Below, one piece after another: positions 7,742 through 15,902 of a DNA stretch of 64,000 nt (position 1 is its first letter; every line of letters starts with the position of its first letter). The DNA lies in assembly GCA_963769715.1 (NCBI GenBank), contig CAVYNE010000029.1, positions 1-64,000 of the forward strand, given 5' to 3'. Position numbers and translations under genes: made by a program. The notes under the pieces are model-generated. The model was not told the origin of the DNA, made no database searches, and saw only the letters and a list, made by a program, of their open reading frames with translations. Source of the stretch: Palsa-504 sp963769715. GTDB taxonomy: Bacteria > Actinomycetota > Actinomycetes > Streptosporangiales > Streptosporangiaceae.

Positions 7742-7987
7742 GAAGCGCGGACGGAACGCCCCAACCGGGCAGGCCAGCGCGCCGCCGTGTACCTGAGCCT
7801 GATGCTGGTCAATGTGGTGCTGCCGTCCGGGCTGAGCAGCGCGCGCCCCTGCTTCAACCTGGACTGGATCACGCTGCTGGTGATGGTGATCGTCGCCGTG
7901 GCCGGCGCCATCGTGTTTTTCGCCACCAACCGGGGCAAGGAAATCGGTGCGCACATGATCGACACCGACGCCCCGCAGGCCCCATGA
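7742..7987 (+). pseudogene. C-terminal remnant of an APC-family amino-acid permease
   Basis: The open frame after the TAA at 7739 reads VYLSLMLVNVVLPSGLSSAR, then FNLDWITLLVMVIVAVAGAI and VFFATNRGKEIGAH to a stop at 7987. This looks like the last two transmembrane helices and cytoplasmic tail of an amino-acid permease. The other ten or so helices are missing; upstream DNA is the FUSC gene on the other strand. It is best read as a truncated relic, although a 66-residue two-helix protein from GTG 7787 could still be made. Confidence 0.55.
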
Positions 7988-8150
7988 CCGACACGGCGCG
8001 ACTGCCTGGCGCTCCGTGGTAATGTGGAACGCTGCCCGGGGACTAACCGGGTGAGCGAGAGGTGTGCTGCACCCTCATGCGGCTGCCTTGTCCTCATCAT
8101 TCGGGAAATCAGCTCGCTGAACCCGTTTCGTGCCAATTCTAAGGAGTCAC

Positions 8151-8420
8151 GTGCCGCTCGACACCGCCGCCAAGAAGGAGATCCTGGCGGAGTACGCGAC
8201 CAGTGAGGGTGACACCGGTTCGCCGGAAGTCCAGGTCGCGCTGCTGACCAGGCGGATCAACCACCTGACCGAGCACCTTAAGGTGCATAAGCATGACCAC
8301 CACAGCCGCCGCGGGCTGCTGCTGCTGGTCGGCCGCCGCCGCAGGCTGCTGAAGTACCTGGCCAAGAAGGACATCAACCGCTACCGCGCGATCCGGGAGC
8401 GCCTCGGCATCCGCCGCTGA
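8151..8420 (+). CDS. rpsO: 30S ribosomal protein S15
   Basis: 89 residues, exactly the usual S15 length, from GTG 8151 with AAGGAG (8141-8146) as ribosome site. It begins with PLDTAAKKEILAEYA, contains the S15 signature region GDTGSPEVQVALLTRRINHL and ends YRAIRERLGIRR. S15 binds 16S rRNA at a three-way junction and nucleates assembly of the 30S platform. It lies 243 bp before pnp, the classic rpsO-pnp order. In several bacteria the two are co-transcribed and the leader is bound by S15 or cleaved; no specific leader fold is claimed here. Confidence 0.98.
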   Translation: MPLDTAAKKEILAEYATSEGDTGSPEVQVALLTRRINHLTEHLKVHKHDHHSRRGLLLLVGRRRRLLKYLAKKDINRYRAIRERLGIRR

Positions 8421-8663
8421 GCCCCGGTCCGGCCCTCGGGTCCGGCCAGGAACAACTGAACATCGACAAACTGACATCCCGTAGCCCCCGGCCCCGAGCG
8501 CCATGGCCGGTCCTCGGTAGTGGTCCCCGGGCCCGCTGCTCCTAAGGCGAGCAGAGCCCGAGGGCTTCGATCGAAGACCGGCCGGCTGTCTACCTAGGCA
8601 AGCCAGGCCACATGCGGCACGGCGGCGGGTGGGTGCGGGATCTACCGCAAGGAGGTCTCACCC

Positions 8664-11042
8664 GTGGAGGGTGTCCACAGCGCTGAAGCCGTTATCGACA
8701 ACGGCGAATTTGGCGTACATACGATCAGGTTCGAGACGGGCCGCCTGGCCCGTCAGGCCGCCGGTTCCGCCCTGGTAACTCTGGACGGCGAGACCGTGGT
8801 GCTTTCCGCGACCACGGCGTCCAAGCAGCCCAAGGAGAATCTGGACTTCTTCCCGCTTACCGTGGACGTGGAAGAGCGCATGTACGCGGTGGGCCGGATT
8901 CCCGGCTCATTTTTCCGTCGGGAGGGCCGTCCGTCCGAGGACGCCATCCTGACGGACCGGCTCATCGACCGGCCGCTGCGCCCGTCCTTCGTCAAGGGCC
9001 TGCGCAACGAGATCCAGATCGTCGCGACCATACTCGCGCTCGACCCGCAGCACCTGTACGACGTGGTGGCGATCAACGCCGCGTCCATGTCCACCCAGTT
9101 GGCGGGCCTGCCGTTCTCCGGCCCCATCGGCGGGGTCCGGGTGGCGCTGATCAAGGGCCAGTGGGTGGCCTTCCCCACCCACGACCAGCTGGCGCAGGCC
9201 ACCTTCGATATGGTGGTCGCCGGCCGGATGCTCGCAGCTGACGAGGGCGGCGACGGCGAAGTGGCCATCATGATGGTCGAGGCCGAGTCCACCCCGCAGA
9301 CGCTCAAGCTGATCGCCGACGAGTCCAGCGGCGCCGTCGCGCCGACCGAGGAGACGGTGGCCGAAGGCCTTGAGGCGGCCAAGCCGTTCATCCGCGTGCT
9401 GGTCGAGGCGCAGCAGCGGCTCGCCGCCGAGGCGGCGAGTGACGGCCGCCCGGCGGCCGAGTACCCGGTGTTCGTCGACTACGGCGAGGACGTGTACGAG
9501 GCCGTCGCGCGTGAAGTCTCCGACGAGCTCGCGCAGGCGCTCACGATCGCCGGCAAGAACCAGCGCGAGGCCGAGACCGACCGGGTCAAGGCACTGGCGA
9601 AAGAGAAGCTCGCCGAGCAGTTCGAAGGCCGTGAGAAGGAGATCAGCGCCGCGTTCCGCTCGCTGACCAAGAAGCTGGTCCGGGAGCGGATCATCTCCGA
9701 TGGGGTCCGCATCGACGGCCGCGGCCTGACTGACATCCGGCCGCTGTCCGCCCAGACGCACGTGCTGCCCCGGGTGCACGGTTCGGCGCTGTTCGAGCGC
9801 GGCGAGACTCAGATCCTCGGCGTCACCACGCTGAACATGCTCCGGATGGAGCAGATGATCGACACGCTCAACCCGGAGCGCACCAAGCGCTACATGCACA
9901 ACTACAACTTCCCGCCGTATTCGACCGGGGAGACGGGCCGGGTCGGCTCGCCGAAGCGGCGCGAGATCGGTCACGGCGCGCTCGCCGAGCGGGCGCTGCT
10001 TCCGGTGCTGCCGACGCGGGAGGAGTTCCCTTACGCGATCCGGCAGGTGTCCGAGGCGCTCGGCTCAAACGGGTCGACCTCTATGGGATCGGTGTGCGCC
10101 TCGACCATGGCGCTGCTCGACGCGGGCGTGCCGCTGAAGGACATGGTGTCTGGCGTCGCCATGGGCCTGATCCACGAGGGCGGGCAGTATGTGACGCTCA
10201 CCGACATCCTGGGCGCCGAGGACGCTTTCGGCGACATGGACTTCAAGGTGGCGGGCACCGAGCAGGTGATCACCGCGCTGCAGCTCGACACGAAGCTCGA
10301 CGGCATTCCCGCCTCGGTGCTCGCGGCCGCGCTGAGGCAGGCCCGCGGCGCCAGGATGACCATCCTGGACGTCATGCGCGGTGCCATCACCGATCCAGGC
10401 GAGATGTCCCCCTACGCTCCGCGGATCATCACGATCAAGGTCCCGGTGGACAAGATCGGCGAGGTCATCGGCCCGAAGGGCAAGATGATCAACTCGATCC
10501 AGGACGACACCGGCGCCGAGATCACGATCGAGGACGACGGCACCATCTACGTCGGGGCCACCGACGGACCGTCGGCCGAGGCGGCGCGGGCCGCGATCAA
10601 TGCGATCGCCAACCCGCACATGCCCGAGGTCGGCGAGCGGTTCCTCGGCACGGTGGTGAAGACGACCACGTTCGGTGCGTTCGTCTCGCTGCTGCCCGGC
10701 AAGGACGGCCTGCTGCACATCACCCAGATCCGCAAGCTGCACGGCGGCAAGCGGATCGAGAACATCGACGAAGTGGTGCACATCGGCGACAAGATCCAGG
10801 TCGAGATCCGCGAGGTCGACGACCGCGGCAAGCTGTCGCTGGTGCCGGTCGAGGTGGTCGAGCGCGAGGCGGCCGGCGAGGACCTGTCCGGCGGTGACTC
10901 GCGCGGCGAGCGTTCCGGCCCCCCCAGGGACCGTGGGGATCGCGGCGGTGATCGTGGCGGGGACCGCGACCGCGGCGGCGACCGTGATGGCCAGGACGGG
11001 CAGCGCCGGACCCGGCACCGCACCCGTGGGCACCACGAGTAG
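8664..11042 (+). CDS. pnp: polyribonucleotide nucleotidyltransferase (PNPase)
   Basis: 792 residues from GTG 8664, with ribosome site AAGGAGG (8649-8655). Two RNase PH domains are present (about 10-230 and 330-560; FFRREGRPSEDAILTDRLID in the first). A KH domain (KVPVDKIGEVIGPKGKMINS, about 595-650) and an S1 domain (GTVVKTTTFGAFVSLLPGKD, about 660-735) follow. The tail is a disordered stretch of DRGGDRGG-type repeats. The enzyme degrades RNA phosphorolytically from the 3' end and can add 3' tails, acting in the cytoplasm. The 243 bp before it hold no gene, only GC-rich sequence with a 12-bp palindrome CTTCGATCGAAG. The stop codon abuts the next start. Confidence 0.98.
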   Translation: MEGVHSAEAVIDNGEFGVHTIRFETGRLARQAAGSALVTLDGETVVLSATTASKQPKENLDFFPLTVDVEERMYAVGRIPGSFFRREGRPSEDAILTDRLIDRPLRPSFVKGLRNEIQIVATILALDPQHLYDVVAINAASMSTQLAGLPFSGPIGGVRVALIKGQWVAFPTHDQLAQATFDMVVAGRMLAADEGGDGEVAIMMVEAESTPQTLKLIADESSGAVAPTEETVAEGLEAAKPFIRVLVEAQQRLAAEAASDGRPAAEYPVFVDYGEDVYEAVAREVSDELAQALTIAGKNQREAETDRVKALAKEKLAEQFEGREKEISAAFRSLTKKLVRERIISDGVRIDGRGLTDIRPLSAQTHVLPRVHGSALFERGETQILGVTTLNMLRMEQMIDTLNPERTKRYMHNYNFPPYSTGETGRVGSPKRREIGHGALAERALLPVLPTREEFPYAIRQVSEALGSNGSTSMGSVCASTMALLDAGVPLKDMVSGVAMGLIHEGGQYVTLTDILGAEDAFGDMDFKVAGTEQVITALQLDTKLDGIPASVLAAALRQARGARMTILDVMRGAITDPGEMSPYAPRIITIKVPVDKIGEVIGPKGKMINSIQDDTGAEITIEDDGTIYVGATDGPSAEAARAAINAIANPHMPEVGERFLGTVVKTTTFGAFVSLLPGKDGLLHITQIRKLHGGKRIENIDEVVHIGDKIQVEIREVDDRGKLSLVPVEVVEREAAGEDLSGGDSRGERSGPPRDRGDRGGDRGGDRDRGGDRDGQDGQRRTRHRTRGHHE

Positions 11043-12326
11043 ATGGGTACCGAACGAGCCCACGGCGTCAGTCGCACAGTCCTCCCCGGCGGTCTGCGGG
11101 TAGTCACCGAGTTCCTGCCCGCGGTGCACTCTGTCGCGCTCGGCATCTGGGTGGGCGTTGGCTCCCGCGACGAAGACGAGGCGCACGCGGGCGCGACCCA
11201 CTACCTGGAGCACCTGTTGTTCAAGGGCACCAGGCGGCGCACCGCGCTGGAGATCTCCTCGGAGATAGACACGGTCGGCGGCGAGATGAACGCGTTCACC
11301 GCCAAGGAGTACACGTGCTACTACGCGCGGGTGCTCCACGCGGACCTGCCGCTGGCCGTGGACGTCCTGTCCGACATGGTGACCAGCTCGCTGATCACGC
11401 CGAAGGACGTGGACGCCGAGCGCAACGTGGTGCTCGAAGAGATCGCGATGAACGACGACGACCCGACGGACACCGTGCACGAGGCGTTCACCGCCAAGCT
11501 GTTCGGCGACACGCCGCTGGGCCGGCCGATCCTGGGCACCACGGACTCGATCAACGCGATCACCAGGGACCAGATCTTCGAGCACTACCAGGCCAGGTAC
11601 AGCCCTGAGCATTTGGTGGTGGCCGCGGCGGGCAACCTCGACCACGACACGGTGGTAGAGCTGGTCCGGCAGGCCTTCGGCCCGGCCCTGGACCGGGCCG
11701 CCGAGCCCGCCGCGCCCAGGCTGACCGGAGACTCGAACGGCCACGCGGCCGGCGTGGGCACCACGCTGATCTCCCGTGGCATCGAGCAGGCCAACCTCGT
11801 GCTCGGCTGCGAGGCGCTGGCCCGGAACGACGAGCGCAGGTTCGCGCTCGGCGTGCTGAACGCGGCGTTCGGCGGCGGAATGTCCTCCCGGCTGTTCCAG
11901 GAGGTGCGGGAGAAGCGCGGCCTGGCGTACTCGGTGTACAGCTTCAACGGGCAGCACGCCGACACCGGCATATGGGGCATCTACGTCGGCTGCCTGCCCT
12001 CCAAGGCCGACGAGGTGCTGGCCATCTGCACCGAGGAGATCACCCGGGTGGTCGAGGGCGGCCTGACCGACGCCGAACTCGCCCGCGGCAAGGGCCAGGC
12101 GCGCGGCTCGATCGTGCTCAGCCTGGAGGACCCGTCCTCGCGGATGAGCCGCCTCGGTAAGTCCGAGCTGGTCTACCCCCGGCTCGAACCGGTCGAGGAG
12201 GTGCTCGCCGCGATCAACGCCGTCAGCCACGACGACATCCGCGCCATCGCCGCCGACATCCTCACCCGCCCCAAGACCCTGGCCGTCGTCGGCCCCTTCG
12301 ACGACGGCAGCGCCTTCCAGATCTAG
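11043..12326 (+). CDS. M16-family zinc metallopeptidase (processing-peptidase-like)
   Basis: 427 residues. The inverted zinc motif HYLEH occupies residues 53-57, with the distal Glu of the M16A core expected in the DVDAERNVVLEEI segment (about 120-132). Two M16 halves follow. The N-terminus GVSRTVLPGGLRVVTEFLPA is typical of the actinobacterial pepR/ymxG-like peptidases that sit directly after pnp. The ATG immediately follows the pnp stop, so it is translated from the same operon. The physiological substrate is unknown. A long perfect hairpin ends the operon. Confidence 0.93.
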   Translation: MGTERAHGVSRTVLPGGLRVVTEFLPAVHSVALGIWVGVGSRDEDEAHAGATHYLEHLLFKGTRRRTALEISSEIDTVGGEMNAFTAKEYTCYYARVLHADLPLAVDVLSDMVTSSLITPKDVDAERNVVLEEIAMNDDDPTDTVHEAFTAKLFGDTPLGRPILGTTDSINAITRDQIFEHYQARYSPEHLVVAAAGNLDHDTVVELVRQAFGPALDRAAEPAAPRLTGDSNGHAAGVGTTLISRGIEQANLVLGCEALARNDERRFALGVLNAAFGGGMSSRLFQEVREKRGLAYSVYSFNGQHADTGIWGIYVGCLPSKADEVLAICTEEITRVVEGGLTDAELARGKGQARGSIVLSLEDPSSRMSRLGKSELVYPRLEPVEEVLAAINAVSHDDIRAIAADILTRPKTLAVVGPFDDGSAFQI

Positions 12327-12337
12327 GTTCATCAGGG

Positions 12338-12383
12338 ATCGTGTGCGGTTGCTGCCCCCGTGGGGGCAGCAACCGCACACGAT
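12338..12383. terminator. perfect 22-bp hairpin with 2-nt loop
   Basis: 12338-12359 is the exact reverse complement of 12362-12383 (arms begin ATCGTGTGCGGTTGC), with loop GT. It lies 12 bp after the M16 peptidase stop and 20 bp before dapB, isolating the two genes. It lacks a U-tract. Its size and perfection match the other hairpins in this window. Confidence 0.75.
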
Positions 12384-12402
12384 AAGCGACGCGGAGGCGG
12401 CC

Positions 12403-13164
12403 ATGACCAAGGTCGGGGTGCTGGGGGCGCGAGGGCGGATGGGGCGCGAGGTGGTCCGGGCGGTGCAAGGCGCCCCGGAGCTCGAGGTCGCCGCCGAGGT
12501 CGACCAGGGGGATGCGCTCGACGCGCTGACCGGGTGCGACGTGGTGATCGACTTCACCCACCCGGGCGTGGTCATGGAGAACCTGCGCTGGTGCGTCGAG
12601 CACGACCTGGACGTGGTGGTCGGCACCTCGGGGTTCGCCGAGGACCGGCTGGACGAGGTGCGCGGCTGGCTGGCCGGGCACCCGGACGTGCGCGTCCTGG
12701 TGGTGCCGAACTTCTCCATCGGCGCCATCTTGATGATGCGGTTCGCCGCGCAGGCCGCCCGGTTCTTCGTCTCCGCCGAGGTGATCGAACTACACCACGC
12801 CGGCAAGGCGGACGCCCCGTCGGGCACGGCGCTGCGCACCGCGTCGATGATCGCGGCGGCCCGGGCCGGGGCCGGCCTCGGCCCGCCGCCGGACGCCACC
12901 GCGTCGGCCCGACCGGGCGCGCGCGGCGCCGTCGTCGACGACGTGCACGTCCACTCGGTGCGGGTGGCGGGCCTGGTAGCGCACCAGGAGGTGCTGTTCG
13001 GCGGCACCGGGGAGACGCTGACGATCAGGCACGACTCGCTGGACCGCGCCTCGTTCATGCCGGGGATGCTGCTCGCCGTCCGCGCGATCGGCTCCCTCCC
13101 GGTCGGCCTCACCGTGGGCCTAGAAGGCCTGCTCGGACTCGGCAGTGCTAACCCGGGGGGATGA
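12403..13164 (+). CDS. dapB: 4-hydroxy-tetrahydrodipicolinate reductase
   Basis: 253 residues from ATG 12403 (GCGGAGGCGG upstream). The N-terminal Rossmann motif VGVLGARGRMG (about 4-14) binds NAD(P)H, and the family signature ELHHAGKADAPSGTA (about 128-142) carries the catalytic His-His and Lys. The enzyme makes tetrahydrodipicolinate in the diaminopimelate/lysine pathway, needed for peptidoglycan and lysine. The open frame extends further 5', but through the hairpin, so the ATG is preferred. The last codons (NPGG, stop) lie inside a G/C-run repeat, so the natural C-terminus may have been changed. Confidence 0.96.
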   Translation: MTKVGVLGARGRMGREVVRAVQGAPELEVAAEVDQGDALDALTGCDVVIDFTHPGVVMENLRWCVEHDLDVVVGTSGFAEDRLDEVRGWLAGHPDVRVLVVPNFSIGAILMMRFAAQAARFFVSAEVIELHHAGKADAPSGTALRTASMIAAARAGAGLGPPPDATASARPGARGAVVDDVHVHSVRVAGLVAHQEVLFGGTGETLTIRHDSLDRASFMPGMLLAVRAIGSLPVGLTVGLEGLLGLGSANPGG

Positions 13165-13210
13165 CCCCCGCTCTGCTTTCCCGGGGGCCACCCCGGAGCC
13201 CCCGGGCCCC
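13150..13210. repeat. G-run/C-run repeat at the dapB 3' end
   Basis: Starting AACCCGGGGGGATGACCCCC, it contains CCCGGGGGC pairing with GCCCCCGGG. It overlaps the dapB stop and belongs by composition and layout to the dispersed family also seen at 17945, 37425, 43225 and 55795. Confidence 0.6.
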
Positions 13211-13218
13211 AAGGGGCG

Positions 13219-13224
13219 TACGGT
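13219..13224 (+). promoter_or_regulatory. -10 hexamer TACGGT, leaderless start of the DUF2277 gene
   Basis: Ends 6 nt before ATG 13231; no Shine-Dalgarno sequence is visible. Confidence 0.4.
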
Positions 13225-13230
13225 CGGATC

Positions 13231-13464
13231 ATGTGCCGAAGCATCAAAACCCTCCGCCCGCCGTATGCCGAGCAGGTGACCGACGAGGAAATCCGTGCCG
13301 CCGCGCTGCAGTACGTCCGGAAGATCAGCGGTTTCCGGGCGCCCGCCGGGCACAACGCCGAGGCGTTCAGCCACGCGGTGGACGTCGTCGCGGCCGCCAC
13401 GGCGACCTTGCTCGGCCAGCTTGAGATCAGGTCCCCGGGCGCCGCCAAGGCGCGCGTCGGCTAG
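13231..13464 (+). CDS. DUF2277 family protein
   Basis: 77 residues, beginning MCRSIKTLRPPYAEQVTDEE and containing ALQYVRKISGFRAPAGHNAE, both diagnostic of DUF2277. The family is small, cytosolic and widespread in actinobacteria, often near dapB and thyX, with no assigned reaction. The conserved N-terminal Cys and the central Arg/His positions are present. Spacing to dapB is 66 bp, occupied by a GC-rich hairpin repeat, and a -10-like hexamer precedes the ATG, so it probably has its own leaderless transcript. Confidence 0.85.
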   Translation: MCRSIKTLRPPYAEQVTDEEIRAAALQYVRKISGFRAPAGHNAEAFSHAVDVVAAATATLLGQLEIRSPGAAKARVG

Positions 13465-13558
13465 TTTCCGCGGGTGATGCGCGGCGACAGCGGCACGTTC
13501 CCTCCCAGACGACACTTGGCGGACGTGCCGCGCGGGTGACCAGGGGCGCGCGGCGGGG

Positions 13559-13564
13559 GATACT
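13559..13564 (+). promoter_or_regulatory. -10 hexamer GATACT, leaderless start of the pentapeptide gene
   Basis: Ends 6 nt before ATG 13571; no Shine-Dalgarno sequence is visible. Confidence 0.4.
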
Positions 13565-13570
13565 GGGACC

Positions 13571-14326
13571 ATGGCTGGACCACGCCATCGCCACAGGCGT
13601 GCCGAGGAACGAGTGGCCGCCGTTACCGCTGATGCGTACCGGGACCTTGAGTTGGCTGCCCTGGCCGCGGTGGCTGAGGCGGTGCTGGCGGACCTGCGCA
13701 GCGCAGCCTTGGCCATCCGAGCCCTGGTCGGCCCGGTCGGCGCGGACCTGTACGGCGCGAACCTGGCCCACGCGGACCTGGCCCACGCGGATCTCGCCGG
13801 CGCCGACTTGACCCGCGCAATCCTGGTCGGCGCGGACTTGGCCCGCGCGGACTTGACCCGCGCCATCCTGGTCGGCGCGGACCTGCAAGGCACGGACCTG
13901 ACCCGCGCGGGCCTGGCCCGCGCGAACCTGGTCGGCGCAATCCTGTACGGCGCGAACCTGTATTGCGCGAACCTGGTACGCGCGAACCTGTACGACGCGA
14001 ACCTGACCGGCGCGGACCTGCACGACGCCATCCTGACCCGCGCGAACCTGACCGGCGCGGACCTGCACGACGCCATCCTGACCCGCGCGGACCTGTACGG
14101 CGCGAACCTGGTCGGGGCGGACCTGACCAATGCGGACCTGCGCGACGCGAACCTGCACGACGCGGACCTGGCCCAAGTGCTCTGGTCAAGTGGGACGTTG
14201 TGGCCGGAGGTTAAGGCGTCGCTGGTGCGGGACCGATCGGAGGAACTGCGGCCAGGGGTATGGCGAGTTGTCGGGTCAGGCAATGCCGACGCGGAGACGG
14301 AGGGCCCCCTGGTGTCAGTCCCATAA
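13571..14326 (+). CDS. pentapeptide-repeat protein
   Basis: 251 residues. Residues about 58-200 are continuous pentapeptide repeats of the A(D/N)LxG type (e.g. ADLYGANLAHADLAHADLAG), enough for roughly seven turns of a right-handed beta-helix. The N-terminal 55 residues form a charged, Ala-rich helical region and the C-terminal 50 have no repeats. Some family members mimic DNA and protect gyrase, but most have unknown roles, so no target is claimed. Near-identical DNA repeats (GCGGACCTG / GCGAACCTG units) run from about 13740 to 14180, so copy number may vary between strains. Confidence 0.85.
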   Translation: MAGPRHRHRRAEERVAAVTADAYRDLELAALAAVAEAVLADLRSAALAIRALVGPVGADLYGANLAHADLAHADLAGADLTRAILVGADLARADLTRAILVGADLQGTDLTRAGLARANLVGAILYGANLYCANLVRANLYDANLTGADLHDAILTRANLTGADLHDAILTRADLYGANLVGADLTNADLRDANLHDADLAQVLWSSGTLWPEVKASLVRDRSEELRPGVWRVVGSGNADAETEGPLVSVP

Positions 14327-14441
14327 CCCGACCGACCGGTCGCGGGCCCGGCGCCCCGCGCACGGCCCGGTCGAAGCGAGCGCGGAGTCAGGGCCGCCGC
14401 GGCCGCGAGGTGCCCGGCGTCCGCGCCGCTCAGGGCCAGGC

Positions 14442-14948
14442 TCATGGCTCGCTCCACGGCAGGTAGGCAGTCGTCCCGGTGTCACGGCCGCGTACCGCGG
14501 CGGCCACCCGCGCGCTGATCACCGGCGGCAGGTACCCGGGAGCATCGGCGGGTGCCACGAACCGGTAGTCGTCGAGCTCATCTTCCTGCAGCTGGATGGG
14601 CGTATCGTCGGCCAGCACGCCGCCGTCGAAGACGAAGTGCACGACCGGCCTGGGCCGGACCTGGTCCGGCCCCGCCCAGCCCACGACCAGCAGCCGGCCG
14701 GGGGTGATGTCGAGGCCGATCTCCTCGGAGACCTCGCGGCGGCAGCCTTCGTGCGGCGGTTCGCCGTGCTCGAGGACCCCGCCCGGCAGCGACCAGTGAT
14801 CCCGGTAGTTCGGCTTGACCAGCAGGACCCGGCCGACCGGGTCGGTGAACAGCGCCGCCGCGGCGCCGAACATGGTGGGCAGCCGGGCGTACCAGGCGGC
14901 ATCCTCGGCCGGGGAGAAGCCGGCGGAGACGGGATCTGGCACGGACAT
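14442..14948 (-). CDS. NUDIX hydrolase
   Basis: 168 residues from ATG 14948. The NUDIX box is intact: GGVLEHGEPPHEGCRREVSE followed by EIGL (about 56-79), with the REVSEE residues that bind divalent metal. The domain hydrolyses nucleoside diphosphates linked to another moiety, but the exact substrate cannot be read from the sequence. Earlier in-frame starts would run into the divergent DUF397 gene at 14974, so this start is chosen. The two genes share a 25-bp divergent promoter interval. Confidence 0.88.
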   Translation of the reverse strand: MSVPDPVSAGFSPAEDAAWYARLPTMFGAAAALFTDPVGRVLLVKPNYRDHWSLPGGVLEHGEPPHEGCRREVSEEIGLDITPGRLLVVGWAGPDQVRPRPVVHFVFDGGVLADDTPIQLQEDELDDYRFVAPADAPGYLPPVISARVAAAVRGRDTGTTAYLPWSEP

Positions 14949-14961
14949 AGAACCACGGTAG

Positions 14962-14967
14962 TAGCCT
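14962..14967 (+). promoter_or_regulatory. -10 hexamer TAGCCT, leaderless start of the DUF397 gene
   Basis: Ends 6 nt before ATG 14974; the interval to the divergent NUDIX start is too short for a leader. Confidence 0.4.
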
Positions 14968-14973
14968 GGGCGC

Positions 14974-15216
14974 ATGCACACACCGGGTGACGATGCAGCG
15001 GCGGTTGATACCGAGGAAAGCCGGGTCGAGGTGTACGTCACCACCGACACTTCGGCCGCGCCCCACAAGGCCGATGAGGCCAAGCTGTACGTGATGTACG
15101 ACGCGGCCAACCCCGATGGCGACAAGCTCTACTTCACCGAGGCGGAGTGGGAAGCGTTCGTCCTCGGGGTCAAGGACGGCGAGTTCGACCTCGACGAATC
15201 GGGCCACCTACCGTAG
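14974..15216 (+). CDS. DUF397-like small protein
   Basis: 80 acidic residues. The C-terminal half, LYFTEAEWEAFVLGVKDGEF followed by DLDE, is the DUF397 signature (FTxxEWxAFxxGVKxGEFD). DUF397 proteins usually pair with XRE-type HTH regulators of the BldB/WhiJ class in actinomycete development. No such regulator is adjacent here, so it is a stand-alone copy. Its stop lies within the first unit of a 20-bp-period direct repeat. Confidence 0.75.
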   Translation: MHTPGDDAAAVDTEESRVEVYVTTDTSAAPHKADEAKLYVMYDAANPDGDKLYFTEAEWEAFVLGVKDGEFDLDESGHLP

Positions 15217-15235
15217 AGTCGGGCCACCTACCGTA
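15199..15235 (+). repeat. 17-bp direct repeat (TCGGGCCACCTACCGTA), two copies, 20-bp period
   Basis: Copies at 15199-15215 and 15219-15235 straddle the convergent ends of the DUF397 and lipoprotein genes. The duplication reaches the stop codons of both. Confidence 0.9.
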
Positions 15236-15854
15236 ACGGCTTGTTTGGCCCGCCCGGGTTGACCTGGGACTGTGGCGGGGCCAGCATCGACGTGGGCACC
15301 CCGAGGACCGCGGCCATGTCGGCTCGCAGCTTCGGCGCGGCGGCAGACGCCGGGCCGAACACCATCGCGGACTGGGTCTTGCCGTCGGCCGTGATGCTCA
15401 CCGCCTGGCACCCGCTCGCGCCGTAGACGAACTTGGCCAGCGGCCGGCTGCCGTCGTAGAACGTCCCCGAGTAAGAGATGCCGAAGTCGGCCGGGCAGTG
15501 GACCACTCCCGTCGCCGTGGCGGCGTGGCCGACGGCGTCGCAAAACTGGCTGAACAACGCGCGCACCAGGGCCGTATTGTGCTGGGTCGTGCTGAGCGCG
15601 CCCATCCGGGTCGGCTCGACCAGGTGCATGGTGCGGTGAACGGTGACCGACGTCGCCTGGTTCACGCTGGCGCAGCCGACCGCGGGCGCCGCCAGCGACG
15701 ACGCGGAGGCCGATGCGGAGGCCGATGACGTCACCGGGGCCGATGAGGTGGCCGAGGTCCCGGCCGGATTCGAGGCCGTGGCCGAGGCGCAGCCGGCCAC
15801 TGCCGAGCACAGCAGCACTGCTAGTACAGTTCCGCGAACTGGGCGTGGAGACAT
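15228..15854 (-). CDS. secreted lipoprotein of unknown function
   Basis: 208 residues. It has a lipoprotein signal: MSPRPVRG, hydrophobic TVLAVLLCSAVAG, then the lipobox AVAGC with Cys at about residue 22. A Ser/Ala/Thr-rich linker follows. The mature domain has four further cysteines (VGCAS, FCDAV, VHCPA, SGCQA) that could form two disulfides. The second of two adjacent ATGs is chosen because AAGGAG sits 4 nt upstream of it. I recognise no enzymatic motif; the compact Cys-rich domain suggests an extracellular binding or structural role. Confidence 0.75.
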   Translation of the reverse strand: MSPRPVRGTVLAVLLCSAVAGCASATASNPAGTSATSSAPVTSSASASASASSLAAPAVGCASVNQATSVTVHRTMHLVEPTRMGALSTTQHNTALVRALFSQFCDAVGHAATATGVVHCPADFGISYSGTFYDGSRPLAKFVYGASGCQAVSITADGKTQSAMVFGPASAAAPKLRADMAAVLGVPTSMLAPPQSQVNPGGPNKPLR

Positions 15855-15902
15855 CATGCTCCTTGGACGCACCCCGCACCTCATCAGTTCCATCCCGAGC
15901 CG

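Noticed and set aside
8421..8663. Structured leader or small RNA between rpsO and pnp
   Set aside because: Only a 12-bp palindrome and scattered GC-rich repeats are visible; no convincing S15-binding or RNase III hairpin could be drawn by eye.
10065..13448. Very long minus-strand open frame (over 1,100 codons) opposite pnp, the M16 peptidase and dapB
   Set aside because: It lies wholly antisense to three strongly conserved genes; the translation is a low-complexity His/Arg/Gly/Asp mirror of their codons, typical of high-GC shadow frames.
13427..14176. Minus-strand frame of 249 codons with VRAxQVRA repeats
   Set aside because: It is the complement of the pentapeptide-repeat DNA; the plus frame gives the canonical A(D/N)LxG pattern, so the repeats on this strand are a by-product.
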